From assembly GCA_046291875.1 (NCBI GenBank), contig JBKBSF010000010.1:1-64000 (forward strand): a stretch of DNA of 64,000 nt. The letters are read 5' to 3'. The number at the start of each line of letters is the position of its first letter. Position 1 is the stretch's first letter. The notes under the pieces were generated by a model. It had not been told where the DNA came from, made no database searches, and was given only the letters and a program-made list of their open reading frames with translations. The stretch is from SKVR01 sp046291875. Lineage in GTDB: Bacteria > Bacteroidota > Bacteroidia > Bacteroidales > UBA7960. Both the position numbers and the translations under genes were made by a program. Shown piece after piece: positions 1-8,843 of the stretch.

Positions 1-195
1 CTGGTGTACCAGTTGTGACGCCAGTTGCACCGCTGGGTAGCTAAGTTTGGATGAGATAAGTGCTGAAAGCATCTAAGCACGAAACTTACCTCAAGATTAG
101 ATTTCCATTGAGGGTCGTTAGAGACGATGACGTAGATAGGCTGCAGGTGTAATGATGGTAACATCAAAGCCGAGCAGTACTAATCACCCGAAGAT
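1..195 (+). rRNA. 23S ribosomal RNA, 3' end (partial)
   Basis: The first ~195 bases match the conserved 3' part of bacterial 23S rRNA: the GCTGAAAGCATCTAAGCACGAA-like segment, then the TAGATAGGCTGCAGGTGTAA region and a final CCGAGCAGTACTAATCACCCG block. The gene starts left of the window. The exact 3' end is approximate. It is followed by a 5S gene about 95 bases downstream, as in a normal rRNA operon. Confidence 0.95.
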
Positions 196-288
196 TTCTT
201 CCCACTGAGGCTTTTTGAAAGTATATTTTTCCGGTAATTGTCATTGTAAACCTGCATAATTATTATGCGGCTTTACAATAAAAATCTT

Positions 289-400
289 TAGGTGACTATA
301 GCGGCAGTGTCCACCTCTTCCCATTCCGAACAGAGTCGTTAAGCCTGCCAGCGCAGATGGTACTGGACCAACATCCGGGAGAGTATGTCGTCGCCACCCT
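289..400 (+). rRNA. rrf: 5S ribosomal RNA
   Basis: The block has the 5S hallmarks: GGTGACTATAGCGGCAGTGTC at the 5' side, the CCATTCCGAACAG loop and the terminal GAGTATGTCGTCGCCACC strand that pairs back with the 5' end. It lies directly behind the 23S 3' end and in front of an intrinsic terminator. Ends are estimated to within a few bases. Confidence 0.93.
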
Positions 401-404
401 TTCT

Positions 405-438
405 AAACCCTGGTTTCTCACGAAGCCGGGGTTTTTTT
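405..438 (+). terminator. Intrinsic terminator of the rRNA operon
   Basis: An imperfect inverted repeat (AAACCCTGGTTTC / GAAGCCGGGGTTT) is followed by a run of T, immediately after the 5S gene. This is the expected end of the rRNA transcript. Confidence 0.8.
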
Positions 439-539
439 GTTATAGCGAGTATTGGGTTAAGCCTGCCAGGGCAGCTGGTACCTTTATGCTAAGGATGTCG
501 TCCCGCATGCGCGGGATTTCAGGCAGTGCCCTCCACTTC

Positions 540-690
540 CGGCATTGCCCGCCTAAGCCCTGAAAGGGCGACAATCCATCAGCCCCGGGTGCAGCCCGGG
601 GTTAATGGCGCCCATTGATCCAGGCGCTGCACGCACCAATCCCAGATAAAAAGATACAACCCGTTGCCGCGCAATGCAGCCTGGCAGGGC
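540..690 (+). repeat. R4 repeat, copy 1
   Basis: About 150 bp containing a CCTGAAAGGG hairpin, then AGCCCCGGGTGCAGCCCGGG, a GATCCAGGCGCTGCAC segment and a terminal CGCAATGCAGCC. The same ordered blocks recur at 6640-6790 (diverged), 15085-15226, 16497-16640 and 49985-50150. It has inverted repeats and no plausible gene. The stretch 440-1224 between the rRNA operon and pepD holds this copy, an R2 copy and an R1 array and otherwise nothing I can identify. Confidence 0.75.
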
Positions 691-763
691 GTGAGGATTT
701 AGGATATGAGATTAAGGACTAGAGATCAGAAACAAGGAGCATCCCGCCTGACCCTAGGGGATT

Positions 764-844
764 TATGGCCCGCAAAGTCGCAAAGACGCAGTTGAAAAAG
801 CCGCTACGCGTTTTTTTGCCTTTTCAGACCAGGTTGAAGGGCGG
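764..844 (+). repeat. R2 repeat, copy 1
   Basis: An ~80-bp block containing GCAAAGACGCAGTTGAAAAA, a CGCGTTTTTTTGCC stretch and CAGACCAGGTTGAAGGGCGG. Recurs at 22684-22768 on the same strand and inverted at 44906-44985, 48116-48195 and 49832-49903. It runs directly into an R1 array here. Confidence 0.75.
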
Positions 845-1015
845 TCCCTTCGACGGGTGTCACAATGAGCCCTTCGACGAGCTCAGGGACCACCCTTCGG
901 CAAGCTCAGGGACCACCTGTCGAATTGCTCAGGGACCACCCTTCGACGAGCTCAGGGACCACCCTTCGACGGGCTCAGGGACCACCCTTCGACGGGCTCA
1001 GGGACCACCCTTCCT
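845..1015 (+). repeat. R1 repeat array, site 1
   Basis: Seven to eight imperfect units of about 23-25 bp with consensus CTTCGACRRGCTCAGGG plus ACCACC. One unit carries the variant TGTCGAATTGCTCAGGG and one is preceded by CACAATGAGC. Units abut with no unique spacers, so this is not a CRISPR array. Six-frame open reading frames across it are an artefact of the repeat sequence. Confidence 0.8.
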
Positions 1016-1224
1016 TCTCACCTTTCCTCTTTAAACTCTAAACTATTAACGCTATTCTCCAATCCCCAATTCCCCATACCCCATATCCATACCTCTCATC
1101 CTTAACCCTTGTCCTCAAAACTGATTCCCGCCCTACCGCACCTTAGGTTTCAAGAAATTCCATTATATTTACAGCACTGCATTAAAACACAATCATTAAA
1201 TATCATCCGAAAATAAAATATACT

Positions 1225-2685
1225 ATGGGAAAGATACTCGGACAGCTAAGTCCGCAAGCCGTTTGGAGTTATTTTGAGGAGATCTGCCAAATCCCTCGTC
1301 CTTCAAAGAAGGAAGAAAAAATCCTTCAATACCTGAAAGATTTTGCTCGCAAAAATCAACTGGATTGCCAGCAGGACAGTACCGGCAACCTTGTTATCCG
1401 CAAAGCTGCAAGTGCCGGGATGGAAAAGCGTAAGACCGTGATTCTGCAAAGCCATGTGGATATGGTTTGTGAAAAGAATACTGATGTGGATCACGATTTT
1501 GACACAGACCCCATTGTGCCCTATATCGAAGAAGATTGGATCAAAGCCCGAGGCACCACCCTGGGAGCCGACGATGGTATCGGTATGGCTTACCAGCTGG
1601 CAATACTTGCAGACAAGGATATTGTGCATCCTGAACTGGAATGCCTTTTTACGGTAGATGAAGAAACGGGCCTCACAGGTGCCTTTGGCCTGGAACCCGG
1701 GTTTTTAAAGGGACGAATACTTTTGAATCTTGATTCGGAAGACGATCGTGAATTGTGCATCGGTTGCGCCGGTGGGATTGATACGATGGCCACTTTTGCC
1801 TATGACAGAGTAAACAATGAGATTGATCATCAGGCCTACCGTATATCGGTTAGTGGTCTACAGGGTGGACATTCTGGCGATGATATCAACAAGGGACGAG
1901 GCAATGCCAATAAAGTGCTTACCCGTATTTTGTGGAATGCTGAGCGAATGTTCGAGATGCGGCTGGCCCAGATTGACGGTGGAAACCTGCGCAATGCCAT
2001 TGCAAGGGAAGCTTTCGCCATTGTTACGGTACCTCGCCGCCACCAAAAGGACTTCGAGCTAAAAGTAAAAGAATTTACCCGTCATATGCAGCAGGAACTA
2101 AAAACCAACGAACCCGGGCTTCAGATCAATCTGCATGAAACCGCAAAGCCTGAATGTCTTATAGATTTCGTTAGCCAGAATCGTATTCTCAATGCGTTGT
2201 ATGCCTGCCCACATGGTGTGATGGGAATGTCGCCTGATATTCCCGGGCTGGTTGAGACCTCAACCAACCTTGCTTCCGTGAAAATGACATCAAAGGAGAT
2301 TTTAGTGTCTACCAGCCAGCGCAGTTCGGTTGCCAGCCTTAAACGCGATGTGGCCGATATGGTAAGCAGTGTCTTTCAACTTGCAGGAGCACGTGTGAAA
2401 CATGGGGATGGCTATCCGGGTTGGGAGCCCAACGTGAAATCGGAAATACTTTATGTGATGCGCACACGGTACAAAGAACTGTTCGGAGAGGAACCCCATG
2501 TGCTGGCAGTGCATGCCGGCCTTGAATGTGGTCTTATCGGAGAAAAATACCCGGGAATGGATATGATCTCCTTTGGTCCCAACATACGGGCGGCACACTC
2601 TCCCGATGAGCGCTTGCACATCCCCTCGGTAGAGAAAATCTGGAAGCTTACCCTGGAAGTGCTGAAGGATATACCCGAGAGATAG
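1225..2685 (+). CDS. pepD: Aminoacyl-histidine dipeptidase (PepD-type, M20C)
   Basis: A 486-aa cytosolic metallodipeptidase that hydrolyses Xaa-His and other dipeptides (beta-Ala-His / non-specific dipeptidase family). The N-terminal half shows the M20 metal-binding series: QSHVDM (His77, Asp79), GADDG (Asp116) and the general-base pair DEE (145-147). A lid/dimerisation domain lies in the middle, and the C-terminal HAGLECG provides the last metal ligands. Length matches the family (about 480-490 aa). The start is the ATG at 1225; translation begins MGKILGQLSP, close to family N-termini. It stands alone, convergent with the phosphofructokinase gene, with a repeat array and a bidirectional terminator between them. 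Function is confident; substrate range is inferred. Confidence 0.93.
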   Translation: MGKILGQLSPQAVWSYFEEICQIPRPSKKEEKILQYLKDFARKNQLDCQQDSTGNLVIRKAASAGMEKRKTVILQSHVDMVCEKNTDVDHDFDTDPIVPYIEEDWIKARGTTLGADDGIGMAYQLAILADKDIVHPELECLFTVDEETGLTGAFGLEPGFLKGRILLNLDSEDDRELCIGCAGGIDTMATFAYDRVNNEIDHQAYRISVSGLQGGHSGDDINKGRGNANKVLTRILWNAERMFEMRLAQIDGGNLRNAIAREAFAIVTVPRRHQKDFELKVKEFTRHMQQELKTNEPGLQINLHETAKPECLIDFVSQNRILNALYACPHGVMGMSPDIPGLVETSTNLASVKMTSKEILVSTSQRSSVASLKRDVADMVSSVFQLAGARVKHGDGYPGWEPNVKSEILYVMRTRYKELFGEEPHVLAVHAGLECGLIGEKYPGMDMISFGPNIRAAHSPDERLHIPSVEKIWKLTLEVLKDIPER

Positions 2686-2754
2686 AGTGTGAGGTATGTG
2701 AAAAGAGAAATGTGGTAGTCGTTCTGGGTGAGATCGGAGAGCCCAAAGGCAACG

Positions 2755-2935
2755 GTCCCTGAGCGTGGTCCCTGAGCTTGTCGAAGGGACCACTTGTAGC
2801 GCCCGTCAAAGGGTGGGCCCTGAGCCTGTCGAAGGGACCACTTGCACCACCCGTCGAAGGGTGGTCCCTGAGCTCGTCGAAGGGCTCATTGTACCACCTG
2901 TCGAAGGGTGGTCCCTGAGCGTGTCGAAGGGCCTC
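2755..2935 (-). repeat. R1 repeat array, site 2
   Basis: About seven units of the R1 motif, here reading GGTCCCTGAGCCTGTCGAAG on the plus strand, i.e. opposite in orientation to site 1. It fills most of the gap between pepD and the phosphofructokinase gene. Confidence 0.8.
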
Positions 2936-3045
2936 AACTTAAGAGTTCCACCGACCCCTCTCCCTAACCCTGGAAGACCGGTTTATGAAAGACCCGGAAG
3001 CAATCCTGGGTTGGATGGATGCAAATACCCCACAGTCAGAATAGC

Positions 3046-3081
3046 AAAACCCCCGTATTTCGAAATGAAAACGGGGGTTTT
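3046..3081. terminator. Bidirectional intrinsic terminator
   Basis: Perfect stem AAAACCCCCGT / ACGGGGGTTTT with a 14-base AT-rich loop. It has T-runs on both strands and sits between two convergent genes, so it can serve both pepD and the phosphofructokinase gene. Confidence 0.85.
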
Positions 3082-3102
3082 GTTATGAATGTAAAATGCG
3101 GA

Positions 3103-4293
3103 TCAGATCAAGAACAGGGGTTTGTCGATAAAGCTTTCGTATACCGGGCGGAGTCTTTGGGTGTTGTAATGCTTATCTACATCAACCAGTTTCTTGGTGG
3201 AAGTAACGATATCCACAGGGATATTGTCATAACGTCCGTTTTTCAGGATCACCAGGCGGCCATGGATCCCTTTGAGCACCAGGTCGAGGGCCAGGTTGCC
3301 ATAAGCCATGGGGGCTATGGAGTCGATGGCGTCAGGGTCTCCTGAGCGCACCAGGTAGCCCAGGTGCTGGTTGATGGTTTCCACACGCTGCCCCTTGTTG
3401 AACTGTGGCGAAAGTTCTTTGATCTTCGCAGAAACAGCATCGCCGATACCTCCCAGTTTGGCATGACCAAACATGTCTTTTTCCTGGCTTGAAAACATCA
3501 TATCTACTCCCTCAAAGGAAGCCCCTTCCGAAACCAGTACTACGGAATAGTTGGAGGGGTTGCGTCGACGGTCTTCAACCAACAACTCAGTAAGATGTTC
3601 CATTTTAAATTTGTACTCCGGGATTACACAACGGTTGGCAGAGCCTGCCATGGTGGGAAGCATGGCCGTGTACCCTGCATAACGCCCGAATACCTCCATA
3701 ACCAGTACCCGCTCGTGAGAACCGGCAGAGGTGCGCAACAGGTTGGTCATGTGTATGGTACGTGTTACGCAGGTTGAGAAACCAATGCAATAGTCGGTAC
3801 CAGGTACATCATTATCCATGGTTTTGGGAATGGCCACCACTTTTACACCCTCCTGGTAAAGACGAACTGAATAGCTCAGGGTGTCATCACCCCCAATGGG
3901 GATCAGAAAATCCAGGCCCATAAAGTCAATATTCTTGAGCACTTCGGGCGTGAGGTCGTTCATTTCCTTGTTGTACTTGTCTCTCAGATGCTCGGGAACA
4001 TGCTTCTGGGGGATATGGCTGGGGCGTGTGCGGGAGGTGTGCAGAAAGGTACCTCCGGTACGTCCGGCACGGTTTACAATATCTTCGCTGAGCTCAACAA
4101 AATTGGCTGAGTTATCCACCTTTTTATCCCGGATAATATCAATCATACCGGCCCAGCCGCGCCGGATACCTATCACTCTGTAGCCTTCGCGCAACGCCCG
4201 GATGGTAATAGCTCTGATAGCTGGGTTAAGTCCGGGCACATCTCCTCCACCGGTTAAAATGCCGATGGTTCCTTTTACTTTGGGTGTGTTCAT
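3103..4293 (-). CDS. 6-phosphofructokinase, PPi-type signature
   Basis: A 396-aa phosphofructokinase-fold enzyme that phosphorylates fructose 6-phosphate in glycolysis. GILTGGGDVPGLN at the N-terminus is the nucleotide/phosphate loop. The substrate loop is PKTMDND (156-162), and MEVFGRYAGY matches the MGR sugar-binding motif. Phosphate-donor choice depends on two positions: GGDD (134-137) has Asp where ATP enzymes have Gly, and PKT has Lys where ATP enzymes have Gly. Both point to pyrophosphate as donor, which would make the step reversible. Length fits the longer 'group III' mixed family. I start at the ATG at 4293 (MNTPKVKGT); an in-frame TTG nine bases upstream is less likely. Donor specificity is inference from these residues. 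Confidence 0.9.
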   Translation of the reverse strand: MNTPKVKGTIGILTGGGDVPGLNPAIRAITIRALREGYRVIGIRRGWAGMIDIIRDKKVDNSANFVELSEDIVNRAGRTGGTFLHTSRTRPSHIPQKHVPEHLRDKYNKEMNDLTPEVLKNIDFMGLDFLIPIGGDDTLSYSVRLYQEGVKVVAIPKTMDNDVPGTDYCIGFSTCVTRTIHMTNLLRTSAGSHERVLVMEVFGRYAGYTAMLPTMAGSANRCVIPEYKFKMEHLTELLVEDRRRNPSNYSVVLVSEGASFEGVDMMFSSQEKDMFGHAKLGGIGDAVSAKIKELSPQFNKGQRVETINQHLGYLVRSGDPDAIDSIAPMAYGNLALDLVLKGIHGRLVILKNGRYDNIPVDIVTSTKKLVDVDKHYNTQRLRPVYESFIDKPLFLI

Positions 4294-4448
4294 TTTTTCC
4301 AAACAATTAAAAAGTTAGTATTTGATTATAGTGTTTCTGTCATGTTTTCAAAAGGATGGATCCCCCTTTTACTTTTGAAGCGGGGGTAAAAATACGAAAA
4401 AAAATGGTTGTTGAAAATCCGGATGCTTTTTCTTGGAGCATCCTGCAA

Positions 4449-5090
4449 TTACCAGAAATGGTAGCCCAGGCCAAAGGTCCATGCAGTGTTGTATTGCCCG
4501 CGGTTGTACCATGTTTTGCCTCCACCCATATGGGGTCTTATGGGGGTGAGGGAGTTGGAAAAGCCAAAGTGAAACATCAGCCGCTCGCCCAATGGGTGCG
4601 TGATCCCCAGCAGGATGTTGAGCTCGGCCGGATGAAAGGGTTGACGACCAGTGGAAGGCACCGGGGTGCCAAATTCTTCCTCCTGATAACCCACAAGCAC
4701 TGAAGCCGACAAGCCGGCTACCAGCTGCAGCTTTTCTGCAAAGCCCACTGAAGAGAAGGACGATACATCGCCCACCCATAGCAAGGGTACTTCTACGTAC
4801 TGCAGCCGGAACAGGTACTCACGAAAATCATTTCGCTCCGAAGGCACCGCCCGGCTCCCTTTTTCTATGAGCATGATCTCCAATCTTAAGCTGGAAACAG
4901 AACTCAACGTAGTGTAAGTGTATACGGCCGCATGCCATCCCAGTTTGTTGGGTCCACCCAGATTATCGCCCGAAACCTCAGAGGCTACCAATCCTGCGCG
5001 TATACCACCATGGAAACGCTGGGCCCAAACCTCCCGACCCGTTAGTACAAAAATCAATGTCAGTGTCAGAAATAGCAGGTTTCGTATCAT
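4449..5090 (-). CDS. PorT-like outer-membrane beta-barrel protein
   Basis: A 213-aa protein starting MIRNLLFLTL with a hydrophobic signal peptide ending near VWAQ. The mature part is made of alternating short beta-strands (GGIRAGLVASEVSG, LRLEIMLIEKG, LFRLQYVEVPLLW) and ends in the aromatic strand GLGYHFW, typical of eight-stranded barrels of the PorT/OmpW-like family in Bacteroidota. The ATG at 5090 is preferred over an in-frame TTG eight codons upstream because it places the signal peptide at the N-terminus. No ligand or partner can be read from the sequence. It is divergently arranged from the GT9 gene. Confidence 0.8.
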   Translation of the reverse strand: MIRNLLFLTLTLIFVLTGREVWAQRFHGGIRAGLVASEVSGDNLGGPNKLGWHAAVYTYTTLSSVSSLRLEIMLIEKGSRAVPSERNDFREYLFRLQYVEVPLLWVGDVSSFSSVGFAEKLQLVAGLSASVLVGYQEEEFGTPVPSTGRQPFHPAELNILLGITHPLGERLMFHFGFSNSLTPIRPHMGGGKTWYNRGQYNTAWTFGLGYHFW

Positions 5091-5191
5091 GGGCAATGTT
5101 TTTTGGTTTTGCAATCATATAAAAGTAGAAAAAAAAGAAGTATGGCGGTTCCCCTGGTTTGCTGTTGAACACACAGGGCCATAAATCTTTC

Positions 5192-5199
5192 TAACTTTG
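5192..5199 (+). promoter_or_regulatory. -7 box TAACTTTG upstream of the GT9 gene
   Basis: Matches the Bacteroidota primary-sigma -7 consensus TAnnTTTG and lies 13 bases before the ATG. No well-spaced -33 TTG is obvious (nearest spacing about 24). Confidence 0.55.
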
Positions 5200-5212
5200 C
5201 AAAAAAAAAATC

Positions 5213-6223
5213 ATGGAAAACAGCAACAAGCGCAAGGTACTGGTAATCCGTTTCAGCTCCATTGGTGATATTGTATTGTGTACGCCTGTGATACGATGTT
5301 TAAAGCAATTGCCCGGTGTGGAGCTGCATTTTCTTACCAAACGATCCTTCGCCGGTTTTATGAGCCACAATCCCTATATCGACAAAGTTCACCTGCTTGA
5401 TAAATCTTTGCCTGCAGTAATAAAGGAGTTGAAGAAGGAGCGATTCGACTTCGTGGTAGACCTTCACAACAACCTGCGATCCCTAAGGGTTAAGCTGGCC
5501 CTGGGGCGTCCTTCCCGGTCGTTTCATAAGCTTAATTTCCAAAAGTGGCTGCTTACCACCTTTCGTATCGATCGTATGCCCCCTGTTCATATCGTGGATC
5601 GGTATATGCAGGCAGCTGCGCCTCTTGGTGTGGTTAACGATGGGGAGGGGCTCGATTTTTTCATCCCCGACAATGATAAGGTAGCCCTTGGAGATCTTCC
5701 GGAAGTCTTTCAAAAGGGGTATATCGCTTTTGTAATTGGGGGTACGTACCCTACGAAACGTTTGCCGGCAGAAAAGATCATCAGCCTTTGCAGCAAGCTT
5801 CCCCTGCCGGTGATATTGCTGGGAGGACCTGAAGACGCAAAAGCGGGTGAAGCCATTGCTAAGGCATGCGGAGAAAGCGTATTGAATGCATGTGGCAGGT
5901 TCTCGCTCAACAGCTCTGCTTCGCTGGTAGAACAATCGAAGGTAGTGATCAGCCATGATACCGGATTGATGCATATTGCAGCAGCTTTCAACAAACCCAT
6001 CGCTTCGTTGTGGGGCAATACGGTTCCGGAACTGGGCATGTACCCTTACCTGCCACAGCAGCAGAAGACTGTTTCGAAGATCTTTGAAGTAAAAGGGTTG
6101 TCCTGCCGCCCTTGCAGCAAAATTGGTTACAATGCCTGCCCCAAAAAGCATTTTCGTTGCATGGCAGACATGGATGAATCTGCTGTTGTAAAGTGGGTGG
6201 AGCAACGAGTGGGAGCGATGTAA
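5213..6223 (+). CDS. Glycosyltransferase family 9 (heptosyltransferase-like)
   Basis: A 336-aa GT9/GT-B enzyme of the ADP-heptose:LPS heptosyltransferase type. The N-terminal domain begins VLVIRFSSIGDIVLCTPVIR, the acceptor-side hallmark. The C-terminal nucleotide-sugar domain contains FVIGGTYPTKRLP and the conserved SHDTGLMHIAAAFNKP segment. A late CRPCSKIGYNAC..HFRCM cluster is also common in this family. It probably adds a sugar to lipid A core at the inner face of the inner membrane. The donor cannot be read from sequence. It stands alone, away from the glycan locus at 29-43 kb. Confidence 0.87.
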   Translation: MENSNKRKVLVIRFSSIGDIVLCTPVIRCLKQLPGVELHFLTKRSFAGFMSHNPYIDKVHLLDKSLPAVIKELKKERFDFVVDLHNNLRSLRVKLALGRPSRSFHKLNFQKWLLTTFRIDRMPPVHIVDRYMQAAAPLGVVNDGEGLDFFIPDNDKVALGDLPEVFQKGYIAFVIGGTYPTKRLPAEKIISLCSKLPLPVILLGGPEDAKAGEAIAKACGESVLNACGRFSLNSSASLVEQSKVVISHDTGLMHIAAAFNKPIASLWGNTVPELGMYPYLPQQQKTVSKIFEVKGLSCRPCSKIGYNACPKKHFRCMADMDESAVVKWVEQRVGAM

Positions 6224-6310
6224 TAAGAGGCATTGATTGATGCTGAGAGATATGGGGATTAGAGAATACAGTTTAGAGTTTAAACGGAAAGGTGAGCGGG
6301 AAGGTCTGCC

Positions 6311-6545
6311 CCTGATCAATTCGACAGGGGTCCCTGAGCCTGTCGAAGGGTGGTCCCTGAGCCCGTCGAAGGGTGGTCCCTGAGCCCGTCGAAGGGTGGT
6401 CCCTGAGCAATTCGATAAACTCATTGTACCACCTGTCGAAGGGACCACTTGCAGCACCCGTCGAAGGGCGGTCCCTGAGCAATTCGATAAACTCATTGTA
6501 CCACCCGTCGAAGGGTGGTCCCTGAGCCCGTCGAAGGGTGGTCCC
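6311..6545 (-). repeat. R1 repeat array, site 3
   Basis: About ten R1 units on the complementary strand, including two copies of a longer module in which AATTCGATAAACTCATTGTA separates CTGTCGAAGGG-type units. The gap 6224-6806 is filled by this array, an R3 copy and a diverged R4 copy. Confidence 0.8.
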
Positions 6546-6573
6546 CGGAATTTGGAATTGGAAGCAGTAAGCA

Positions 6574-6614
6574 GGGAACTGGAAACTTCCGCAGGAATTT
6601 CCAGCTTCCCGGGG
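6574..6614 (+). repeat. R3 repeat, copy 1
   Basis: Contains GGAAACTTCCGCAGGAATTT followed by CCAGCTTCCCGGG. The same block recurs at 15320-15360 and 22631-22680 and inverted at 44989-45042, 48200-48252, 49904-49956, 52293-52347 and 53417-53469. Confidence 0.7.
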
Positions 6615-6639
6615 GTAAAACCCATCTTGCAAAGTCGAA

Positions 6640-6790
6640 AAGCAATTCGATCCCGGAAGGGCAGAATATCAATTGCCCTGGGTTTCAACCCGGGGTCAGA
6701 TATTGCCCCCAAAACAAGCGCTGCACCCACCGGCTTTAGAGAATATCGAAAGAATTCGTTGCAGCGCAATGCAGCCCGGCCAGGGGTGAG
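6640..6790 (+). repeat. R4 repeat, copy 2 (diverged)
   Basis: Retains the 3' blocks of R4 (AAGCGCTGCACCCACCGGC, GAATATCG, GTTGCAGCGCAATGCAGCCC), while the central palindrome is mutated to CCCTGGGTTTCAACCCGGGG. The pairing is partly preserved despite sequence change. It abuts the 3' end of the MBL hydrolase gene. Confidence 0.6.
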
Positions 6791-6806
6791 TAGTAGGGTA
6801 TCAGGT

Positions 6807-7442
6807 CTACAAATAAGGGCTCTCTATCCTCTCCTGGCCAATGGTGGTGTCAGGTCCATGGCCGCAGATTACACGCACATCATCGGGCAGACTCATCAGC
6901 TTGTCATTGATGGATTGTATCAGCGTTGCGTAGTTGCCGGTGGGCAGGTCGGTGCGGCCTATGCCCCGGTGAAACAGCACATCGCCGGCAATAAGAAGCT
7001 GCAGCGGCTCATGGTAGAAGCAAACACTGCCATCGGCATGACCGGGGGTGTACAGCACCTTAAGGTTTTGGTTGCCAAAGGATATGATCTGTTCATCTTC
7101 CAGGAAACTGTCGGGCATTACCGGGGTGTCGATGTCAAAACCAAACGTAGCGCCATATTCTACGGCACTTTCCAGGAACGGAAGTCCGCCGGCATGGATC
7201 ACCGGCTTCAGCCCGTATTGCTCATAAACGAAATTATTGCCCAGGATATGGTCGATATGACAATGGGTGTTGAGCAAAAGAACCGGTTTCAGCTTGTTTT
7301 CCTCAATAAACAGTTGCAGTTGCCGTTGCTCATGGCCGCCATAGCAGGCAGCATCAATGATGGCACATTGGCCGGTTTCATCATACAAAACACAGGTATT
7401 CACCTGGAAAGGGTTGAATGGAAGGATATGTAAATGAAGCAT
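6807..7442 (-). CDS. MBL-fold metallo-hydrolase (glyoxalase II-like)
   Basis: A 211-aa single-domain metallo-beta-lactamase-fold hydrolase. Metal ligands are visible in order: THCHIDH (59-65), GH in YTPGHADGS (His135), Asp154 in AGDVLF and His195 in CGHGPDTTIG. The order and the GIGRTDLP segment match the YcbL/glyoxalase-II-like group that acts on thioester or related substrates in the cytoplasm. No signal peptide. The start is the ATG at 7442. Its 3' end abuts a diverged R4 repeat. The physiological substrate is unknown. Confidence 0.87.
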   Translation of the reverse strand: MLHLHILPFNPFQVNTCVLYDETGQCAIIDAACYGGHEQRQLQLFIEENKLKPVLLLNTHCHIDHILGNNFVYEQYGLKPVIHAGGLPFLESAVEYGATFGFDIDTPVMPDSFLEDEQIISFGNQNLKVLYTPGHADGSVCFYHEPLQLLIAGDVLFHRGIGRTDLPTGNYATLIQSINDKLMSLPDDVRVICGHGPDTTIGQERIESPYL

Positions 7443-7592
7443 AAAAGAATTTTTGAAGGATCATTAGTTCATACACAAACCTACGGATTTTTTCCCATTG
7501 ATGATATAAAAACCATGATAAGCTTCAGCAGGGGAGTGGATGTAATACATCTTTTGATTATTTTTACATGTTAAATTTGAAAGTTGCAGGCT

Positions 7593-8783
7593 ATGCTAAC
7601 CCAAGATACCATTCGTACACTTGCCCGCTCTTATTTTGAAGAGATCCGTCAGGTACGCCGTCATTTGCATATGTATCCCGAATTGTCGCTGCAGGAGTAC
7701 AAAACCGCTGCCTTTATAGTGAAGTACCTGGGCGGGATGGGGGTCAGTTTCCAGACAGGCATTGCCCGAACTGGCATTGTGGCTTTGATTAAAGGTGAAC
7801 TGCCTGGCGACAAGGTAGTTGCTTTGCGTGCCGATATGGATGCCCTTCCGATGGAGGAGCAAAACACCTGCGACTATCGCTCGCAGAAAGCTGGGGTGAT
7901 GCATGCCTGCGGGCATGATGCACATATGGCCTGTCTGTTGGGTGCTGCAAAGATCTTACAGAATACCCGCGAGCACTGGGGGGGTACCGTAAAACTTATC
8001 TTCCAGCCTTCCGAAGAGAGCTATCCGGGAGGCGCCCGCCTGATGATCGCCGAAGGAGTGCTGCAAAACCCAGCGCCGGAAGCCATTCTGGGGCAGCATG
8101 TGGCACCACAGATTCCGGCAGGAAAAGTGGGGATACGCAGCGGCATGTATATGGCTTCCACCGATGAAATCTACCTGCGCGTAAAAGGCAAAGGGGGGCA
8201 TGCGGCCACACCCCATCTCACCATCGATCCGGTGCTTATCGCTTCACACATCGTGGTGGCGTTGCAGCAGATTGTTAGCAGAAATAATACTCCCTGGATC
8301 CCCACCGTACTTTCCTTTGGCAGGATCATGGGGCAGGGGCGCATGAATGTGATCCCCGATGAGGTTACCCTTGATGGTACCATCCGTACCTTCAGCGAAG
8401 CATGGCGGGCCGATGCCCACCAGAGGATACGCAGTATTGCCCAGGGGGTGGCCGTGAGTATGGGTGGCGATTGCGAAGTGGAAATTGTGGAAGGATACCC
8501 TTTTCTGCAAAACGACCCAATCCTTGCTGACAACTTCAGACGTTATGCCGCCGATTACCTGGGCGAAGAAAATATTGTTGAGCTCGACCTGGCCATGACC
8601 GCCGAAGATTTTGCCTTCTATTCGCAACATATGCCCGCATGCTTTTACCGGCTGGGGACACGCAACGAAAGCCTGGGGATTACCTCCAATGTACACACTT
8701 CAACCTTCGACATCGATGAGCAGGCGCTGGAAACCGGCATGGGGCTTATGGCATGGCTGGCGGTAAAAGAGCTTAATCCTTAA
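7593..8783 (+). CDS. M20D family amidohydrolase (N-acyl amino acid / hippurate hydrolase type)
   Basis: A 396-aa metallo-amidohydrolase. The catalytic series is complete: RADMDALPMEE (79-89), HACGHDAHM with Cys106 and His108 as the M20D signature, the EE pair at 141-142, GQHV (His169) and a C-terminal MTAEDFAF. A dimerisation domain occupies the middle, including the GGHAATPH motif. It probably deacylates N-acyl amino acids in the cytoplasm. I use the ATG at 7593 rather than an in-frame TTG at 7584. It is followed 60 bases later by a secreted protein gene on the same strand. The exact substrate is unknown. Confidence 0.9.
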   Translation: MLTQDTIRTLARSYFEEIRQVRRHLHMYPELSLQEYKTAAFIVKYLGGMGVSFQTGIARTGIVALIKGELPGDKVVALRADMDALPMEEQNTCDYRSQKAGVMHACGHDAHMACLLGAAKILQNTREHWGGTVKLIFQPSEESYPGGARLMIAEGVLQNPAPEAILGQHVAPQIPAGKVGIRSGMYMASTDEIYLRVKGKGGHAATPHLTIDPVLIASHIVVALQQIVSRNNTPWIPTVLSFGRIMGQGRMNVIPDEVTLDGTIRTFSEAWRADAHQRIRSIAQGVAVSMGGDCEVEIVEGYPFLQNDPILADNFRRYAADYLGEENIVELDLAMTAEDFAFYSQHMPACFYRLGTRNESLGITSNVHTSTFDIDEQALETGMGLMAWLAVKELNP

Positions 8784-8843
8784 TAATCCATCTTACTATT
8801 ATCTCAGAAAAAGAAACAAGACCTCCGTAATTTCATTCCTCCC

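Noticed and set aside
845..1015. CRISPR-like array
   Set aside because: Units vary in sequence and abut without unique spacers of constant length, and no cas gene is present. The same holds for all other R1 sites.
4366..4392. Terminator behind the PorT-like gene
   Set aside because: CCCCC/GGGGG can pair, but no T-run follows on the minus strand, so I do not call it.
6396..7433. 345-codon plus-strand open frame
   Set aside because: The first part translates R1, R3 and R4 repeats and the rest is antisense to the MBL hydrolase gene, which has full metal-binding motifs on the minus strand.
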